A stretch of DNA of 36,188 bases. Origin: Bacteroidales bacterium (GTDB lineage: Bacteria; Bacteroidota; Bacteroidia; Bacteroidales; VadinHA17). The stretch spans positions 1 to 36,188 of the forward strand of contig JALVJE010000100.1 of the NCBI GenBank assembly GCA_027028505.1, read 5' to 3'. How positions within the stretch are numbered: position 1 is the first letter of the stretch; each line of letters begins with the position of its first letter. Under the pieces are notes generated by a model that was given only the letters and a program-made list of their open reading frames with translations, made no database searches and was not told the origin of the DNA. Made by a program: the position numbers and the translations under genes. Below are positions 10,696 through 19,155 of the stretch, piece after piece.

Positions 10696-11277
10696 TTACA
10701 ATACCTTCAATGCTTCTTTGACGATCTCTTCCACGGCTTTCGAAGGGTCTCCCGCAACGATCTTCTCCACCACCTTACGCACGCGCGCGCGCGGGAACCC
10801 TAATGTCACCAATGCAGATAACGATTCTTCCAGCACGCTATTGTCCTGAACCTGCAAAATTTCACCGTTTTCCGGTATTTTCCCTACTTTATCCCGCAGG
10901 TCTACGATGACCCGCTGGGCTGTTTTGGTCCCGATCCCTTTGATCCCCTGTAACAACGCAACATTTTCCGTGACGATGGTCTGTCGCAGATCCTCCGGGC
11001 TCATGGAGGAAAGTATCAGCCGGGCTGTGTTGGCGCCGATGCCCGAGACACTCACCAGCTGACGGAACAGCTCGCGCTCCGTCCGGTCAGAAAAACCGAA
11101 CAGCAGATGAGCATCCTCACGGATCACATGATGGATGTACAACAATACCTCCGCTGTATCCTTGATACGTGTGTAGGTATGCAAGGAGATATGAATATGA
11201 TAACCTATCTCTCCCGCCTCCACAACAGCATAGGTAGGGGTCAGATCGGTAATTCTTCCCTTAAGATATTCAAACAT
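10696..11277 (-). CDS. ruvA: Holliday junction DNA helicase subunit RuvA
   Basis: RuvA binds four-way DNA junctions and loads the RuvB motor for branch migration in recombination repair. It has 193 residues, normal for the family. The N-terminal OB-fold starts MFEYLKGRI. Two helix-hairpin-helix segments follow (VSGIGANTARLIL and IKGIGTKTAQRVIVDL), then a C-terminal domain III (EESLSALVTLGF) that contacts RuvB. It lies between pdxA and sprA on the same strand; sprA starts only 21 bases after its stop. A run of alternating C and G near the 3' end (10776-10793) encodes PRARVRK. ruvB is not in the window. Confidence 0.98.
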   Translation of the reverse strand: MFEYLKGRITDLTPTYAVVEAGEIGYHIHISLHTYTRIKDTAEVLLYIHHVIREDAHLLFGFSDRTERELFRQLVSVSGIGANTARLILSSMSPEDLRQTIVTENVALLQGIKGIGTKTAQRVIVDLRDKVGKIPENGEILQVQDNSVLEESLSALVTLGFPRARVRKVVEKIVAGDPSKAVEEIVKEALKVL

Positions 11278-11326
11278 TTTCAGGTTTAGTTTTGGTTCAG
11301 GTCAACGGGTTGCCGGCGATGTTTTG

Positions 11327-12385
11327 TTACTCCTCCCTGTCATGGCCGGCTTTGAGAGGATGGGCCGTGATCTCATCGTATCTTTGCCTGTTGCGGTATA
11401 TATCCAGGGCCAGGAACAGAGCCTCCCGGAACGAATCGGGTGAGGCTTTCCCTTTGCCTGCCAGCTCATACGCTGTTCCATGATCCGGGGAGGTCCTCAC
11501 CACCGGCAGACCGGCCGTGAAATTAACCCCCCGCTCAAAACTGATCGATTTAAAAGGGGCCAGCCCCTGGTCATGGTACATCGCCAGCACCGCGTCAAAG
11601 CGTTTGAAATCGCCGGCGCCGAAAAATCCATCGGCCGGATAGGGGCCAAAAACCAGCCTGTTCTCCTCCCGTAACCGCTTGATGGCCGGCAGGATCTGCT
11701 CCTCCTCTTCCTGTCCCAGGATACCGTTCTCCCCCGCATGGGGATTCAAACCCAGCACAGCGATACGCGGCCTGTTGATCCCCAGATCCCGTATCAGCGA
11801 TTCCTCCAGGGTGCGTGCCTTCGCATACACCCTGCCGGCAGTGATCTGTCCGGCAACATCGGCAAGAGGGATATGACTCGTCACCAGCGCCACACGCAGA
11901 TGCTCCCCGATCATCATCATCAGACTGTCCCCCGGCTCCCCGAAAGACTGTTCGATGTATTCGGTATGGCCGTGGAAAGGAAATTCCTCCGAATGGATCG
12001 TTGCCTTATTCACAGGCGCCGTGACCAGCACATCGATCAAATTATCCTGGAGATCGGAAATGGCCCTTTTCAGTGCCGCCAGCGCTGCCTCCCCCGCCTC
12101 ACGGGAAGGCTTACCCAGGTCCACACGTATATCATCACTCACACAGTTGATCACATTGGCACGGCGCACATTGGCCTCGGAGGCCGAACGGATATGATTA
12201 AGACTGAAATTATTAATGTTCAAAACTTTACGATGATAAGCAGCCACCTTGGGAGAACCGTAAACAATGGGAGTGCACATCTCATAGATACGGGGATCCA
12301 TCAGGGTCTTGATGATCACCTCATAACTGATACCATTGATATCCCCGTGCGTGATCCCTACTTTTATTTTTCTCTGATCTGACAT
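11327..12385 (-). CDS. pdxA: 4-hydroxythreonine-4-phosphate dehydrogenase
   Basis: PdxA oxidises 4-phosphohydroxy-L-threonine in the DXP-dependent pathway of pyridoxal phosphate synthesis. The protein has 352 residues. It starts KVGITHGDINGISYEVI, the family N-terminal signature. The three histidines that bind the divalent metal are visible in GHTEYI, LNPHAGE and MYHDQG, and the C-terminal VRTSPDHGTAYELAGKG is diagnostic. The start ATG is preceded by a purine-rich AAAGAGAGAAA. It follows leucyl aminopeptidase by about 30 bases and precedes ruvA by about 50, so it is likely in one transcript. The neighbouring block also holds dxr, which uses the same DXP precursor for isoprenoids; this may be only a coincidence of a conserved gene order. 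Confidence 0.97.
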   Translation of the reverse strand: MSDQRKIKVGITHGDINGISYEVIIKTLMDPRIYEMCTPIVYGSPKVAAYHRKVLNINNFSLNHIRSASEANVRRANVINCVSDDIRVDLGKPSREAGEAALAALKRAISDLQDNLIDVLVTAPVNKATIHSEEFPFHGHTEYIEQSFGEPGDSLMMMIGEHLRVALVTSHIPLADVAGQITAGRVYAKARTLEESLIRDLGINRPRIAVLGLNPHAGENGILGQEEEEQILPAIKRLREENRLVFGPYPADGFFGAGDFKRFDAVLAMYHDQGLAPFKSISFERGVNFTAGLPVVRTSPDHGTAYELAGKGKASPDSFREALFLALDIYRNRQRYDEITAHPLKAGHDREE

Positions 12386-12416
12386 TTTTTTTCTCTCTTT
12401 AAGGGTCTGAAGCCGT

Positions 12417-13868
12417 TTATTTCTTGCATTTATTTTTCAGGAAGTCGTACAGCAGACGCACACCTACTCCCGTCCCTCCTTTGCCTTTGTATGAATTGTT
12501 CCCCGTAACAAAGGCAGGCCCGGCAATATCCAGGTGGATATAGGGATAAGACGTGAAATGTTCCAGAAATTTCCCGGCGGTGATCGCCCCTGCTTCACGG
12601 CCCCCGATATTTTTCATGTCGGCGATATCCGATCTCAGCAGTTCTTTGTACTCATCCCAGAAAGGAAAACGCACCACCCGCTCGTTCACCCGCTCCCCAC
12701 TTTGGCCCAGGGCAGCGAACTCCTCCTCCGGAGCCGTACCCATGCCCACGATGCCATACTTGCCAATGGCTATGGCCGCGGCGCCGGTGAGTGTGGAGAG
12801 CTCAAGCACCAGTTCCGGATCATACTGTTTCGCATACGCCAGCGCATCGGCCAGGATCATACGTCCCTCCGCATCGGTGTTAAGCACCTCCACGGTAGAG
12901 CCGTCATACATCTTGACCACATCTCCCGGCGTATAAGCATTGCCGTCGGGACGGTTGTCCGTGGCCGGCACCAGGGCGACCACATGACAAGGCACCTTAT
13001 TGACCGCCAGCGCATACATGGCCGCCCCCACGGCAGCAGCCCCCGCCATATCCGATTTCATCTGGTCCATACTGTCTTTGGTAGGTTTAAGGCTCAGGCC
13101 GCCTGTGTCAAAGACCACCCCTTTGCCTACCAGCACGACCGGTTTTTTGTTCACGGCATCCGGGGGGTTCCACTCCATCACAGTAAAGGTAGGCGGGTCC
13201 ACACTGCCGCGGTTGACGGCCAGCAGGCCGCCCATACGCATCGCCTCGATCTTCTGCTTGTGGAAGACCTCCACCGAGAAACCGGCCTCCCGTCCCATCT
13301 CCGCAAAAGCTTCCGACAACCGCAGGGCATTGAGCCACGATACCGGCTCGTTCACCAGGTCACGGGCATACCCCACAGCCCGTACCACCACCTGCAGGGC
13401 CTCCAGATCTTCATCAGCAACCCCCGGAAAAACCACAATGATCTTTTCCGGCAGGGGATCTTCCGGCTTGTCCCTGTTGCCGGTAAAATATTTGTCAAAA
13501 CGATAGAAACTCAGTAACAACCCCTCCAGAAAAGCCAGGGCAAACTCCGGCGATGTGTCCGTATCTGTTACCTGCACCTCCAGATCGCCCGCTTTGATCA
13601 CCTCGCCGGCAATTTTATACGCGGCCTGCCGCAACTTTTCCATCTTCTCCTCCCGGCTTCCCTGCTCCGGCACCGGCACGATCCACTGACGGTGGTCCAG
13701 CCGGTCCAGCATCACATGATCCGCTTTCCCCTCAAAACGTTTTTTAACATATGCTTTCTCGCGGTCATTCTTCAACGCTTCCACAGCCTGGTCCGCTCCC
13801 CCGGCGATCAGGATCACCGACCTGTCCGCCACGGTCTTTTTACGTGTAATGATCTCTGGTTTATTCAT
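12417..13868 (-). CDS. pepA: Leucyl aminopeptidase, M17 family
   Basis: This is a cytosolic metallo-aminopeptidase of family M17 that removes N-terminal residues from peptides in protein turnover. It has 483 residues. The N-terminal third is a variable macro-like domain and the C-terminal part is the catalytic domain. Conserved metal and active-site segments are KGVVFDTGGLSLKP (Lys249, Asp254), SDMAGAAAV and NTDAEGRMILADAL (Asp332, Glu334 by counting from this start). These agree with the two-metal site of E. coli PepA. The start is ATG at 13866-13868. Upstream lies a non-coding stretch with a pyrimidine-rich tract; downstream is pdxA. The gene symbol follows family usage; substrate preference is unknown. 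Confidence 0.94.
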   Translation of the reverse strand: MNKPEIITRKKTVADRSVILIAGGADQAVEALKNDREKAYVKKRFEGKADHVMLDRLDHRQWIVPVPEQGSREEKMEKLRQAAYKIAGEVIKAGDLEVQVTDTDTSPEFALAFLEGLLLSFYRFDKYFTGNRDKPEDPLPEKIIVVFPGVADEDLEALQVVVRAVGYARDLVNEPVSWLNALRLSEAFAEMGREAGFSVEVFHKQKIEAMRMGGLLAVNRGSVDPPTFTVMEWNPPDAVNKKPVVLVGKGVVFDTGGLSLKPTKDSMDQMKSDMAGAAAVGAAMYALAVNKVPCHVVALVPATDNRPDGNAYTPGDVVKMYDGSTVEVLNTDAEGRMILADALAYAKQYDPELVLELSTLTGAAAIAIGKYGIVGMGTAPEEEFAALGQSGERVNERVVRFPFWDEYKELLRSDIADMKNIGGREAGAITAGKFLEHFTSYPYIHLDIAGPAFVTGNNSYKGKGGTGVGVRLLYDFLKNKCKK

Positions 13869-13989
13869 AGCTTAAAATATTTTTATTCCCTTAAACTTTT
13901 CAACTCATCAATCCCAAAATACCCGGATCTTCAATTTTTCTTTCTTCTCTTTGCCCGGTTATCTACCACATCCAACCAAGATCCTGTTT

Positions 13990-14175
13990 TTTCGCTTCAT
14001 CGCTCCTTACTCTCTACTCCCTACAACATTTCCTTACCGATATACGGACAAAGCGATGCTTTGTCCCTTACGGTATTCGCGCTCTCATCTCTCTTCTCTC
14101 ATCGCTCTAAGCTCTTCGACACTTCACTTTTCATACTCTTTGTACTTTTCGCACTCTTCGACCCTTCGTCTTCTT
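13990..14175. repeat. Pyrimidine-rich low-complexity tract, copy A
   Basis: The 388-base gap between leucyl aminopeptidase and the DUF4837 gene holds no convincing gene. It holds a C/T-rich plus strand (purine-rich on the coding minus strand) built from words such as TTACTCTCTACTCCCTAC, CTCTTCGAC, ACTTTTCATACTC and ACTTTTCGCACTC. Related tracts occur at 20845-20955, 22672-22880 and 35585-35685. It starts just beyond the terminator of the DUF4837 gene. Function is unknown. Confidence 0.7.
14046..14066. repeat. Perfect 9-bp hairpin inside tract A
   Basis: GGACAAAGC (14046-14054) and GCTTTGTCC (14058-14066) form a perfect 9-bp stem with a 3-base loop. No T-run follows on either strand, so it is not a standard terminator. 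It interrupts pyrimidine tract A and may be an inserted REP-like palindrome. Confidence 0.65.
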
Positions 14176-14190
14176 CTGCTATGCAAATGT

Positions 14191-14227
14191 AAAAAAAAAG
14201 CCACTCCTCGTAAGCACCCGGAGCGGC
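14191..14227 (-). terminator. Rho-independent terminator of the tatA-DUF4837 transcript
   Basis: On the minus strand GCCGCTCC (14220-14227) pairs with GGAGTGGC (14200-14207), an 8-bp stem with one G-T pair, followed by nine T residues. It lies about 30 bases after the DUF4837 stop and separates the dxr-rseP-tatA-DUF4837 block from the leucyl aminopeptidase block. Confidence 0.9.
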
Positions 14228-14256
14228 TTTATAAATTCCTTTGCGGAGTGTTCCTT

Positions 14257-15252
14257 CTATTTCCTTGCAGGGATGATCTTTAGCGTATAGAGAATGCTTT
14301 CCACCTGCCGCATCAGCTCTCTTTTCTTTTCGCCGGGACCGTAAACAAATCCCTCTACGGTCAGCACTTTCCCGCGTGTTTTATCGACGGTGGTAATACT
14401 GTAAAAAGGACCCCCCATAAAACCGTTCTCCAGTTTCCACAGACCGCGCAGGGATGCATAATACTGTCCGTCCTTTTTAAAAGCTTTGAACTCCGGCGGG
14501 ATGCGTCTCTCGGTAGCCATGTATGTACCGGCGATCTGGCCGTGAACATATTTTTTGAGATAACGGTCACGGATATCCACCAGACTGTCGGCATTGAAGA
14601 TCTTTTCTGTGGTATAAGGATAGGAATAGATGAGTATGCCCTGGCTGGTGCGGGGCGTTTCATTGGCGATCCAGACAAAATCCGTGGTATCCAGGTCAAG
14701 GGAATACCCTTTGGGTATGTCCAGGGTCAGATGGAATTTCTTCTCTATTTTCTTATGGATGTCGGTGGCCAGGTAGTGCCTGTAATAATCTATGATGCGC
14801 TGGCGCTCCATATCGTTAAGTTTTTTAACGATGGAGGCTCCGCCCTCATGGATGGCCCGTGCCATAACGAGCGTGTTGGGTGCATCCACCTCTATGAGCA
14901 TCTGGGGCGTGGCCCACCGGTCGTGTGCCACAGAGATGTGGGGCTCCTTGAACTCAGGGCCGGTTTTCATAAAGAGGATGTTGCGATGTGTATGGAACAT
15001 CTTGTCAAACTGTCCGGGCGTAACATGCAGGACATCAAAGAGAGGCTCCGGCTGCGGGAGATAGGGTACCTCCTGTCCAAAAAGAGCACGCAGGGTATCG
15101 CCAGCCGGACTGTTCCACACGGCATCCGTGGCTACCACCAGCACCTGTCCCGCCGGCCCTGACACCTTGGGCCTGAGGGTCTCCTGGTTGTTCTTACATC
15201 CGGTTCCTGCCACCACGAACAGGACAAGAAGAAATATACTGATGCGCTTCAT
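14257..15252 (-). CDS. DUF4837 family lipoprotein
   Basis: This is a predicted lipoprotein of 331 residues. The N-terminus is a lipoprotein signal peptide with lipobox VAGTGC, and Cys19 would be lipidated. The mature part has the pattern of the Bacteroidota DUF4837 family: VVATDAVWNSPAGDTLRALF near the start, a central LDIPKGYSLDLDTTDFVWI, and a C-terminal ALRGLWKLENG-like region followed by GFVYGPGEKKRELMRQ. No catalytic motif is visible and the function is unknown. The gene lies downstream of tatA and is commonly found near tat and M23 peptidase genes in this phylum, which suggests an envelope role. It ends at a strong terminator. Confidence 0.85.
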   Translation of the reverse strand: MKRISIFLLVLFVVAGTGCKNNQETLRPKVSGPAGQVLVVATDAVWNSPAGDTLRALFGQEVPYLPQPEPLFDVLHVTPGQFDKMFHTHRNILFMKTGPEFKEPHISVAHDRWATPQMLIEVDAPNTLVMARAIHEGGASIVKKLNDMERQRIIDYYRHYLATDIHKKIEKKFHLTLDIPKGYSLDLDTTDFVWIANETPRTSQGILIYSYPYTTEKIFNADSLVDIRDRYLKKYVHGQIAGTYMATERRIPPEFKAFKKDGQYYASLRGLWKLENGFMGGPFYSITTVDKTRGKVLTVEGFVYGPGEKKRELMRQVESILYTLKIIPARK

Positions 15253-15405
15253 GGCTTCCTGTTTTTAATGAATTATCTTTCCCCTCATTGCCGGTACTGT
15301 CTCACTCCGGCACATCCCGGCAAGGGAGGTACAAAAACTGTGCCTCAAAGGATAGGAAGGAATCCCGGGGTTTTCCTTATCAGAGTTCGGGGGATCATAT
15401 CCCGC

Positions 15406-15606
15406 TCATTTCGCGCTGTCGTTCCCTTTGTCACCCTGCGGCTCGGGCTCGTCTTTCGTAGCTTTCTTGAACTCTTTCATGCCCTGCCCCAGACCTCTCA
15501 TCAGCTCGGGGATCTTACGCCCTCCGAAAAGCAGGACCAGCACCAGTACGATAATGACGATCTCAGTGGGTCCGAACATGCCGGCCAAAACAAAATTCAT
15601 GATCAT
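15406..15606 (-). CDS. tatA: Sec-independent translocase protein TatA
   Basis: TatA multimerises around TatC to move folded twin-arginine proteins across the inner membrane. It has 66 residues: one membrane helix ([15 protein letters not shown]), the FGG hinge, an amphipathic helix ([20 protein letters not shown]) and a short charged tail. Two start codons, ATGATCATG, lie in frame. An AGGA precedes the first by about four bases and the second by about ten, so MNFVL could be the true start. TatA and TatB cannot be separated firmly by sequence in this phylum, but TatA-type function is usual. Its partner tatC is encoded about 18 kb away at 33229. Confidence 0.93.
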   Translation of the reverse strand: MIMNFVLAGMFGPTEIVIIVLVLVLLFGGRKIPELMRGLGQGMKEFKKATKDEPEPQGDKGNDSAK

Positions 15607-15676
15607 GATTTCCTGTTTTTAATAATTATGCCTAACAAAGTTACTTATTATTTCTCAAAACGTTCCCCTGCTGCCT

Positions 15677-17002
15677 TTATTTATGGAACAACTTAAAAAT
15701 ATCATTGCCGTTTGCATATAACAACAAGGCCAGCAGCAGGATCATCCCTGCGATCTGCGCATATTCCATGAACTTGTCCCCCGGCTTACGGCCGGTGATC
15801 ATCTCATACAGCAGGAAGAGCACATGCCCTCCGTCCAGGCCCGGGATGGGCAAAAGGTTCATGATCGCCAGGATGATAGAGAGAAAAGCGGTCAGGTTCC
15901 AGAAAGAATACCAGTCCCACACCGACGGGAAGATACTTCCGATGGTGATGAACCCTCCCAGCGATTCATAGGCTTTCGTGCGTGGTGTGAAGATCAGCTT
16001 GATCTGTTTCAGGTAATCGCCGGTGGTCTTGATGCCCTTACGTATACCGGCAGGGATCGACTCGAAGAAAGAATATTTGATCTTCTTGTATTCAAAGACA
16101 TGTGAGAAATCGGTGGATACCCCGATCATCCCCTCGGGTGTCAGTTGCACAGGCACTGTGAAAAAGGATGAATCACGCTCCACCGTCAGGGTCACCTGCT
16201 GCCCTTTGTGCTGCAACAGATAGTTCCTGAACTCATCGTAATACTTAAAACGGTTGCTGTCCACCGCCACCAGGCGGTCACCCTTTTTCAGACCGGCAGC
16301 CCTGGCAGGCGAATTCTTCAGGAAACCCTCCACGATGAAAGGATCAAAAGGCAGGCGGGGCTGGATCATCCCCTTCCCCTGCAGGAGCTTCGGGAAAACA
16401 GAATCGGGGATCGCCACCTCTATGATCTTCCCGTCGCGCTCCACTTTCAGACGACGGGCATGGTTCAGAACGATGTCGGGAAGGATCATGTTGAAGTTCT
16501 CCACCCGCTCCGTATCCACGGCCAGGATCTTGTCACCGTTGCGCAGGCCGATCTCTTCCCCCAGCTGATCCACCAGGATGCCGTATTTTACATTCTCGTT
16601 GGGAAGATACTGCTCTCCCCAGACGAACATCACAGCGATATAGATCACAAAAGCCAGGATAAAATTGACCAGGATCCCTCCCAGCATGATCAGCAGACGC
16701 TGCCAGGCGGGCTTGGAACGGAACTCCCAGGGCTGGGGCGGTTTCTTCATCTGCTCGCGGTCCATCGACTCGTCGATCATGCCGGAGATCTTCACATATC
16801 CTCCCAGCGGCAGCCAGCCGATACCGTATTCGGTCTCCCCCTTCTTTATCTTGAAAAGGGAAAACCAGGGGTTAAAGAAAAGATAGAATTTCTCTACCCG
16901 TGTGTGGAAGATCTTGGCAAAGGTAAAATGACCCAGCTCATGCATGATCACCAGGATCGAAAGGCTCAGAAGAAGTTGTGCTACTTTTATCAGTATATCC
17001 AT
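15677..17002 (-). CDS. rseP: Site-2 metalloprotease RseP, M50 family
   Basis: RseP is an intramembrane zinc protease that cuts membrane-spanning regulators (anti-sigma factors) and leftover signal peptides. It has 441 residues. The zinc motif HELGH is at residues 21-25 in the first membrane helix. The second active-site motif NLLPIPGLDGGH is near the C-terminus and supplies the third ligand. Between them are two PDZ domains (around GILVDQLGEEIGLRNGDKI and NSPARAAGLKKGDRLVAVD). At least four membrane helices are visible. It starts 9 bases after the dxr stop, the conserved dxr-rseP order in Bacteroidota. Its natural substrate here is unknown. Confidence 0.97.
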   Translation of the reverse strand: MDILIKVAQLLLSLSILVIMHELGHFTFAKIFHTRVEKFYLFFNPWFSLFKIKKGETEYGIGWLPLGGYVKISGMIDESMDREQMKKPPQPWEFRSKPAWQRLLIMLGGILVNFILAFVIYIAVMFVWGEQYLPNENVKYGILVDQLGEEIGLRNGDKILAVDTERVENFNMILPDIVLNHARRLKVERDGKIIEVAIPDSVFPKLLQGKGMIQPRLPFDPFIVEGFLKNSPARAAGLKKGDRLVAVDSNRFKYYDEFRNYLLQHKGQQVTLTVERDSSFFTVPVQLTPEGMIGVSTDFSHVFEYKKIKYSFFESIPAGIRKGIKTTGDYLKQIKLIFTPRTKAYESLGGFITIGSIFPSVWDWYSFWNLTAFLSIILAIMNLLPIPGLDGGHVLFLLYEMITGRKPGDKFMEYAQIAGMILLLALLLYANGNDIFKLFHK

Positions 17003-17011
17003 GTTTTTCTG

Positions 17012-18169
17012 TTATCGCTGTTTTATTATCTCTGTGGCGATGCGGCGGGCTTCCCTGTCCGAGGCGATCAGCTCGTCCATCGCCGGGGTGGCCAGGAAGG
17101 AGGCACGCTCCATGGTCGCTTCGATGATGTCCGACATTTCCCGGAAGCCGGCCTTCCCCTGCAGGAAAGCCTCCACGGCTATCTCGTTGGCTGCATTGAG
17201 GATACAGGGCATATTACCGCCGCGCTCCAGCGCAGAATACGAGAGCGCAAGATTACGAAATTTTTTTGTATCGACCGGAAAAAATGTCAGGGCTGCCGGC
17301 TGCGAGAAATCAAACCCGCCCCAGGGGGAATCGAACCGCTCCGGCCAGGAGAGGGCCAGCAGGATGGGCACCCGCATGTCGGGATGGCCCAGCTGTGCCT
17401 TGATAGAGCCGTCGCGGAATTGTACCATGGAATGCACCACCGACTGGGGATGCACCACTACCTCTATGGAGGCCGGCGGCATGTCGAAAAGCCAGCGTGC
17501 CTCGATCACCTCCAGTCCTTTGTTCATCAGCGAGGCCGAGTCGATGGTGATCTTATCCCCCATCTTCCAGTTGGGATGACGCAGCGCCTCCTCGGGGGTG
17601 GCCCGGGCGATCTCGCTCTCCGTCTTTTCCCGGAAGGGTCCACCCGAAGCTGTCAGGATGATCTTCTCCACAGCGCTGTGCGCCTCACCCATGAGGCACT
17701 GAAAAACCGCCGAATGTTCGGAGTCTACCGGCAGGATAGGCACTCCTTTCTCCCGGGCTTTCTGCATCACCTGCTCGCCGGCCACCACGATCGTCTCCTT
17801 GTTGGCCAGGGCGATCTCCTTGCCTGCCTCTATAGCTGCCAGCGTAGGCTTCAGACCTGAGAATCCCACCTGCGCCACCACCGCTGTTTGTGACGAAGGG
17901 TCACCGGCGATCTCCAGGATGCCCTCTTCGCCGGCCAGCACCTGTACCGGCAAACCCGTCAGCCCCTTTTTCACCTCTTCATACAACGACACATCGCCGA
18001 TGGCCACCTTCTCCGGCAGCAGCTCACGGGCCTGCTCAATGAGCAGCTTGTAGTTGCTGCCGGCAGTAAGCCCCGTGACACGGAAACGGCCGGGATGGCG
18101 ACGCACCACCTCGAGGGTCTGCGTGCCGATGGATCCTGTCGATCCCAATATGCATATGTTCTTAACCAT
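17012..18169 (-). CDS. dxr: 1-deoxy-D-xylulose 5-phosphate reductoisomerase
   Basis: Dxr makes 2-C-methyl-D-erythritol 4-phosphate from DXP with NADPH, the first committed step of the MEP isoprenoid pathway. Starting at the ATG at 18167-18169 gives 385 residues, the normal length. Motifs are the NADPH-binding ILGSTGSIGTQTLEVV at residues 6-21, VDSEHSA for metal and substrate, TASGGPFR, and MGDKITIDSASLMNKGLEV. The frame is open a further 78 bases upstream to 18247, but that part overlaps the end of the M23 peptidase gene and has no Dxr similarity, so I reject it. It is 30 bases downstream of the peptidase stop and 9 bases upstream of rseP, consistent with one operon. Confidence 0.98.
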   Translation of the reverse strand: MVKNICILGSTGSIGTQTLEVVRRHPGRFRVTGLTAGSNYKLLIEQARELLPEKVAIGDVSLYEEVKKGLTGLPVQVLAGEEGILEIAGDPSSQTAVVAQVGFSGLKPTLAAIEAGKEIALANKETIVVAGEQVMQKAREKGVPILPVDSEHSAVFQCLMGEAHSAVEKIILTASGGPFREKTESEIARATPEEALRHPNWKMGDKITIDSASLMNKGLEVIEARWLFDMPPASIEVVVHPQSVVHSMVQFRDGSIKAQLGHPDMRVPILLALSWPERFDSPWGGFDFSQPAALTFFPVDTKKFRNLALSYSALERGGNMPCILNAANEIAVEAFLQGKAGFREMSDIIEATMERASFLATPAMDELIASDREARRIATEIIKQR

Positions 18170-18198
18170 AAAAGATCCCTCGCGGCCTCCGGCAAAAT

Positions 18199-19062
18199 TT
18201 AGAAGATGATATATTTCTCGGCATCGATGGGCTGACCGTTGTACCACAACTCGAAATGGAGATGCGGACCCGTGGTGTACAATTCGCCCGTGGTCCCCAT
18301 CAGGGCGATGTCCTCACCCGCCCTGACCACAGCCCCCACATTGCGGAGGATCTTGCTGTTATGCTTGTATATGGATACCAGATTATTGCTGTGCTGCAGG
18401 GCCACCACATATCCCGTCTCCAGCGTCCAGCCTGTGAAGATCACCGTGCCGTCGAGGGCGGCATGCACCATCATCCCCGGCGTACCCACAATGTCGGTGG
18501 CAAAATGACTGCGGGCCGGATCAAAATGACCCGAGATGATGCCCCGCACCGGCGGGAAAAAGGCAAGTTTGTAGAAAGCGACCTGGCGCTCGTTGTAGTC
18601 ACGCGAAAGAGAGAGATTGAACTCCTCCTCCGACTCGATCTGCTGCCGCAAGATCGAATCTTCCGGTGAACGGGAAAAACGGATCTTATCCTGGCTCGTC
18701 AGGGTGTCGGCATCACTGGTGAAATTGTCCGGCACCTCACCCGAGATGATCTTCTGGATATTTTTCAGATAGAGGTCGCGCAACTTGATCTCCTGCTCCA
18801 GCGAGTCGAGCAGGATGGCATTGCGAACGATATTCTCGCGCACCGTCACATCCGGATAGCCGGGGATCATCTCCCGCAGGTCGGTGAAAGCGATCAGCAT
18901 GGAAACGATGATCACGATCCCGAGGATAAAGGAGAAAAGAGCCGCCGTGAACCCGGCACGGGTGATCCGTATGTTCCATATCTCTTCGAAGGTCTCCTCA
19001 CGCGAGAGGGTCAGCCGCAATTTCTCGGTCCAGCTCCTTTTTTTCTTTTTTTCCTCAACCAT
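18199..19062 (-). CDS. M23 (LytM-type) envelope peptidase
   Basis: This is a probable peptidoglycan endopeptidase, or a regulator of one, anchored in the inner membrane. It has 287 residues. A charged cytoplasmic N-terminus is followed by one membrane helix (about residues 36-58), a coiled-coil-like region (LLDSLEQEIKLRDLYLKNIQ) and a C-terminal M23 domain. Zinc ligands are visible as His186 and Asp190 in HFATD and His269 in HLHF, with the catalytic His267 beside it. The active site therefore looks complete, unlike EnvC-type degenerate members. It is the first gene of the dxr-rseP block, with a promoter-like TAATTTTG upstream. Homologues next to dxr or tatA are common in Bacteroidota. Confidence 0.92.
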   Translation of the reverse strand: MVEEKKKKRSWTEKLRLTLSREETFEEIWNIRITRAGFTAALFSFILGIVIIVSMLIAFTDLREMIPGYPDVTVRENIVRNAILLDSLEQEIKLRDLYLKNIQKIISGEVPDNFTSDADTLTSQDKIRFSRSPEDSILRQQIESEEEFNLSLSRDYNERQVAFYKLAFFPPVRGIISGHFDPARSHFATDIVGTPGMMVHAALDGTVIFTGWTLETGYVVALQHSNNLVSIYKHNSKILRNVGAVVRAGEDIALMGTTGELYTTGPHLHFELWYNGQPIDAEKYIIF

Positions 19063-19095
19063 CTTGCCTGTATCGGGTTAAATAAGAAAAGCGAC

Positions 19096-19103
19096 CAAAA
19101 TTA
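19096..19103 (-). promoter_or_regulatory. Predicted -7 box of the M23-dxr-rseP operon
   Basis: TAATTTTG on the minus strand matches TAnnTTTG exactly, about 34 bases before the start codon of the M23 gene. No good TTTG lies at the expected -33 distance, so this rests on the -7 box and position. Confidence 0.45.
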
Positions 19104-19113
19104 CAACAATTAT

Positions 19114-19144
19114 TTTGTTATAAGGAATGAATATGTTATTTTTG
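19114..19144 (+). promoter_or_regulatory. Strong Bacteroidota promoter for the initiator tRNA locus
   Basis: TTTG (19114-19117) and TATTTTTG (19137-19144) are separated by 19 bases, an exact match to the Bacteroidota -33/-7 pattern. Transcription would begin near 19150, just before the broken tRNA copy at 19156. The first transcribed tRNA sequence is thus the broken copy, and the intact tRNA lies about 160 bases into the transcript. Confidence 0.65.
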
Positions 19145-19155
19145 CAATCCAATAT

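Noticed and set aside
16208..17860. Long open frame on the plus strand (550 codons) opposite rseP and dxr
   Set aside because: It is the antisense of two certain genes, its protein is His/Gln/Arg-rich without any family pattern, and it spans their junction.
18170..18247. A longer dxr with 26 more N-terminal residues
   Set aside because: The extra part overlaps the end of the M23 gene, lacks Dxr similarity, and the ATG at 18169 leads straight into the NADPH-binding motif.
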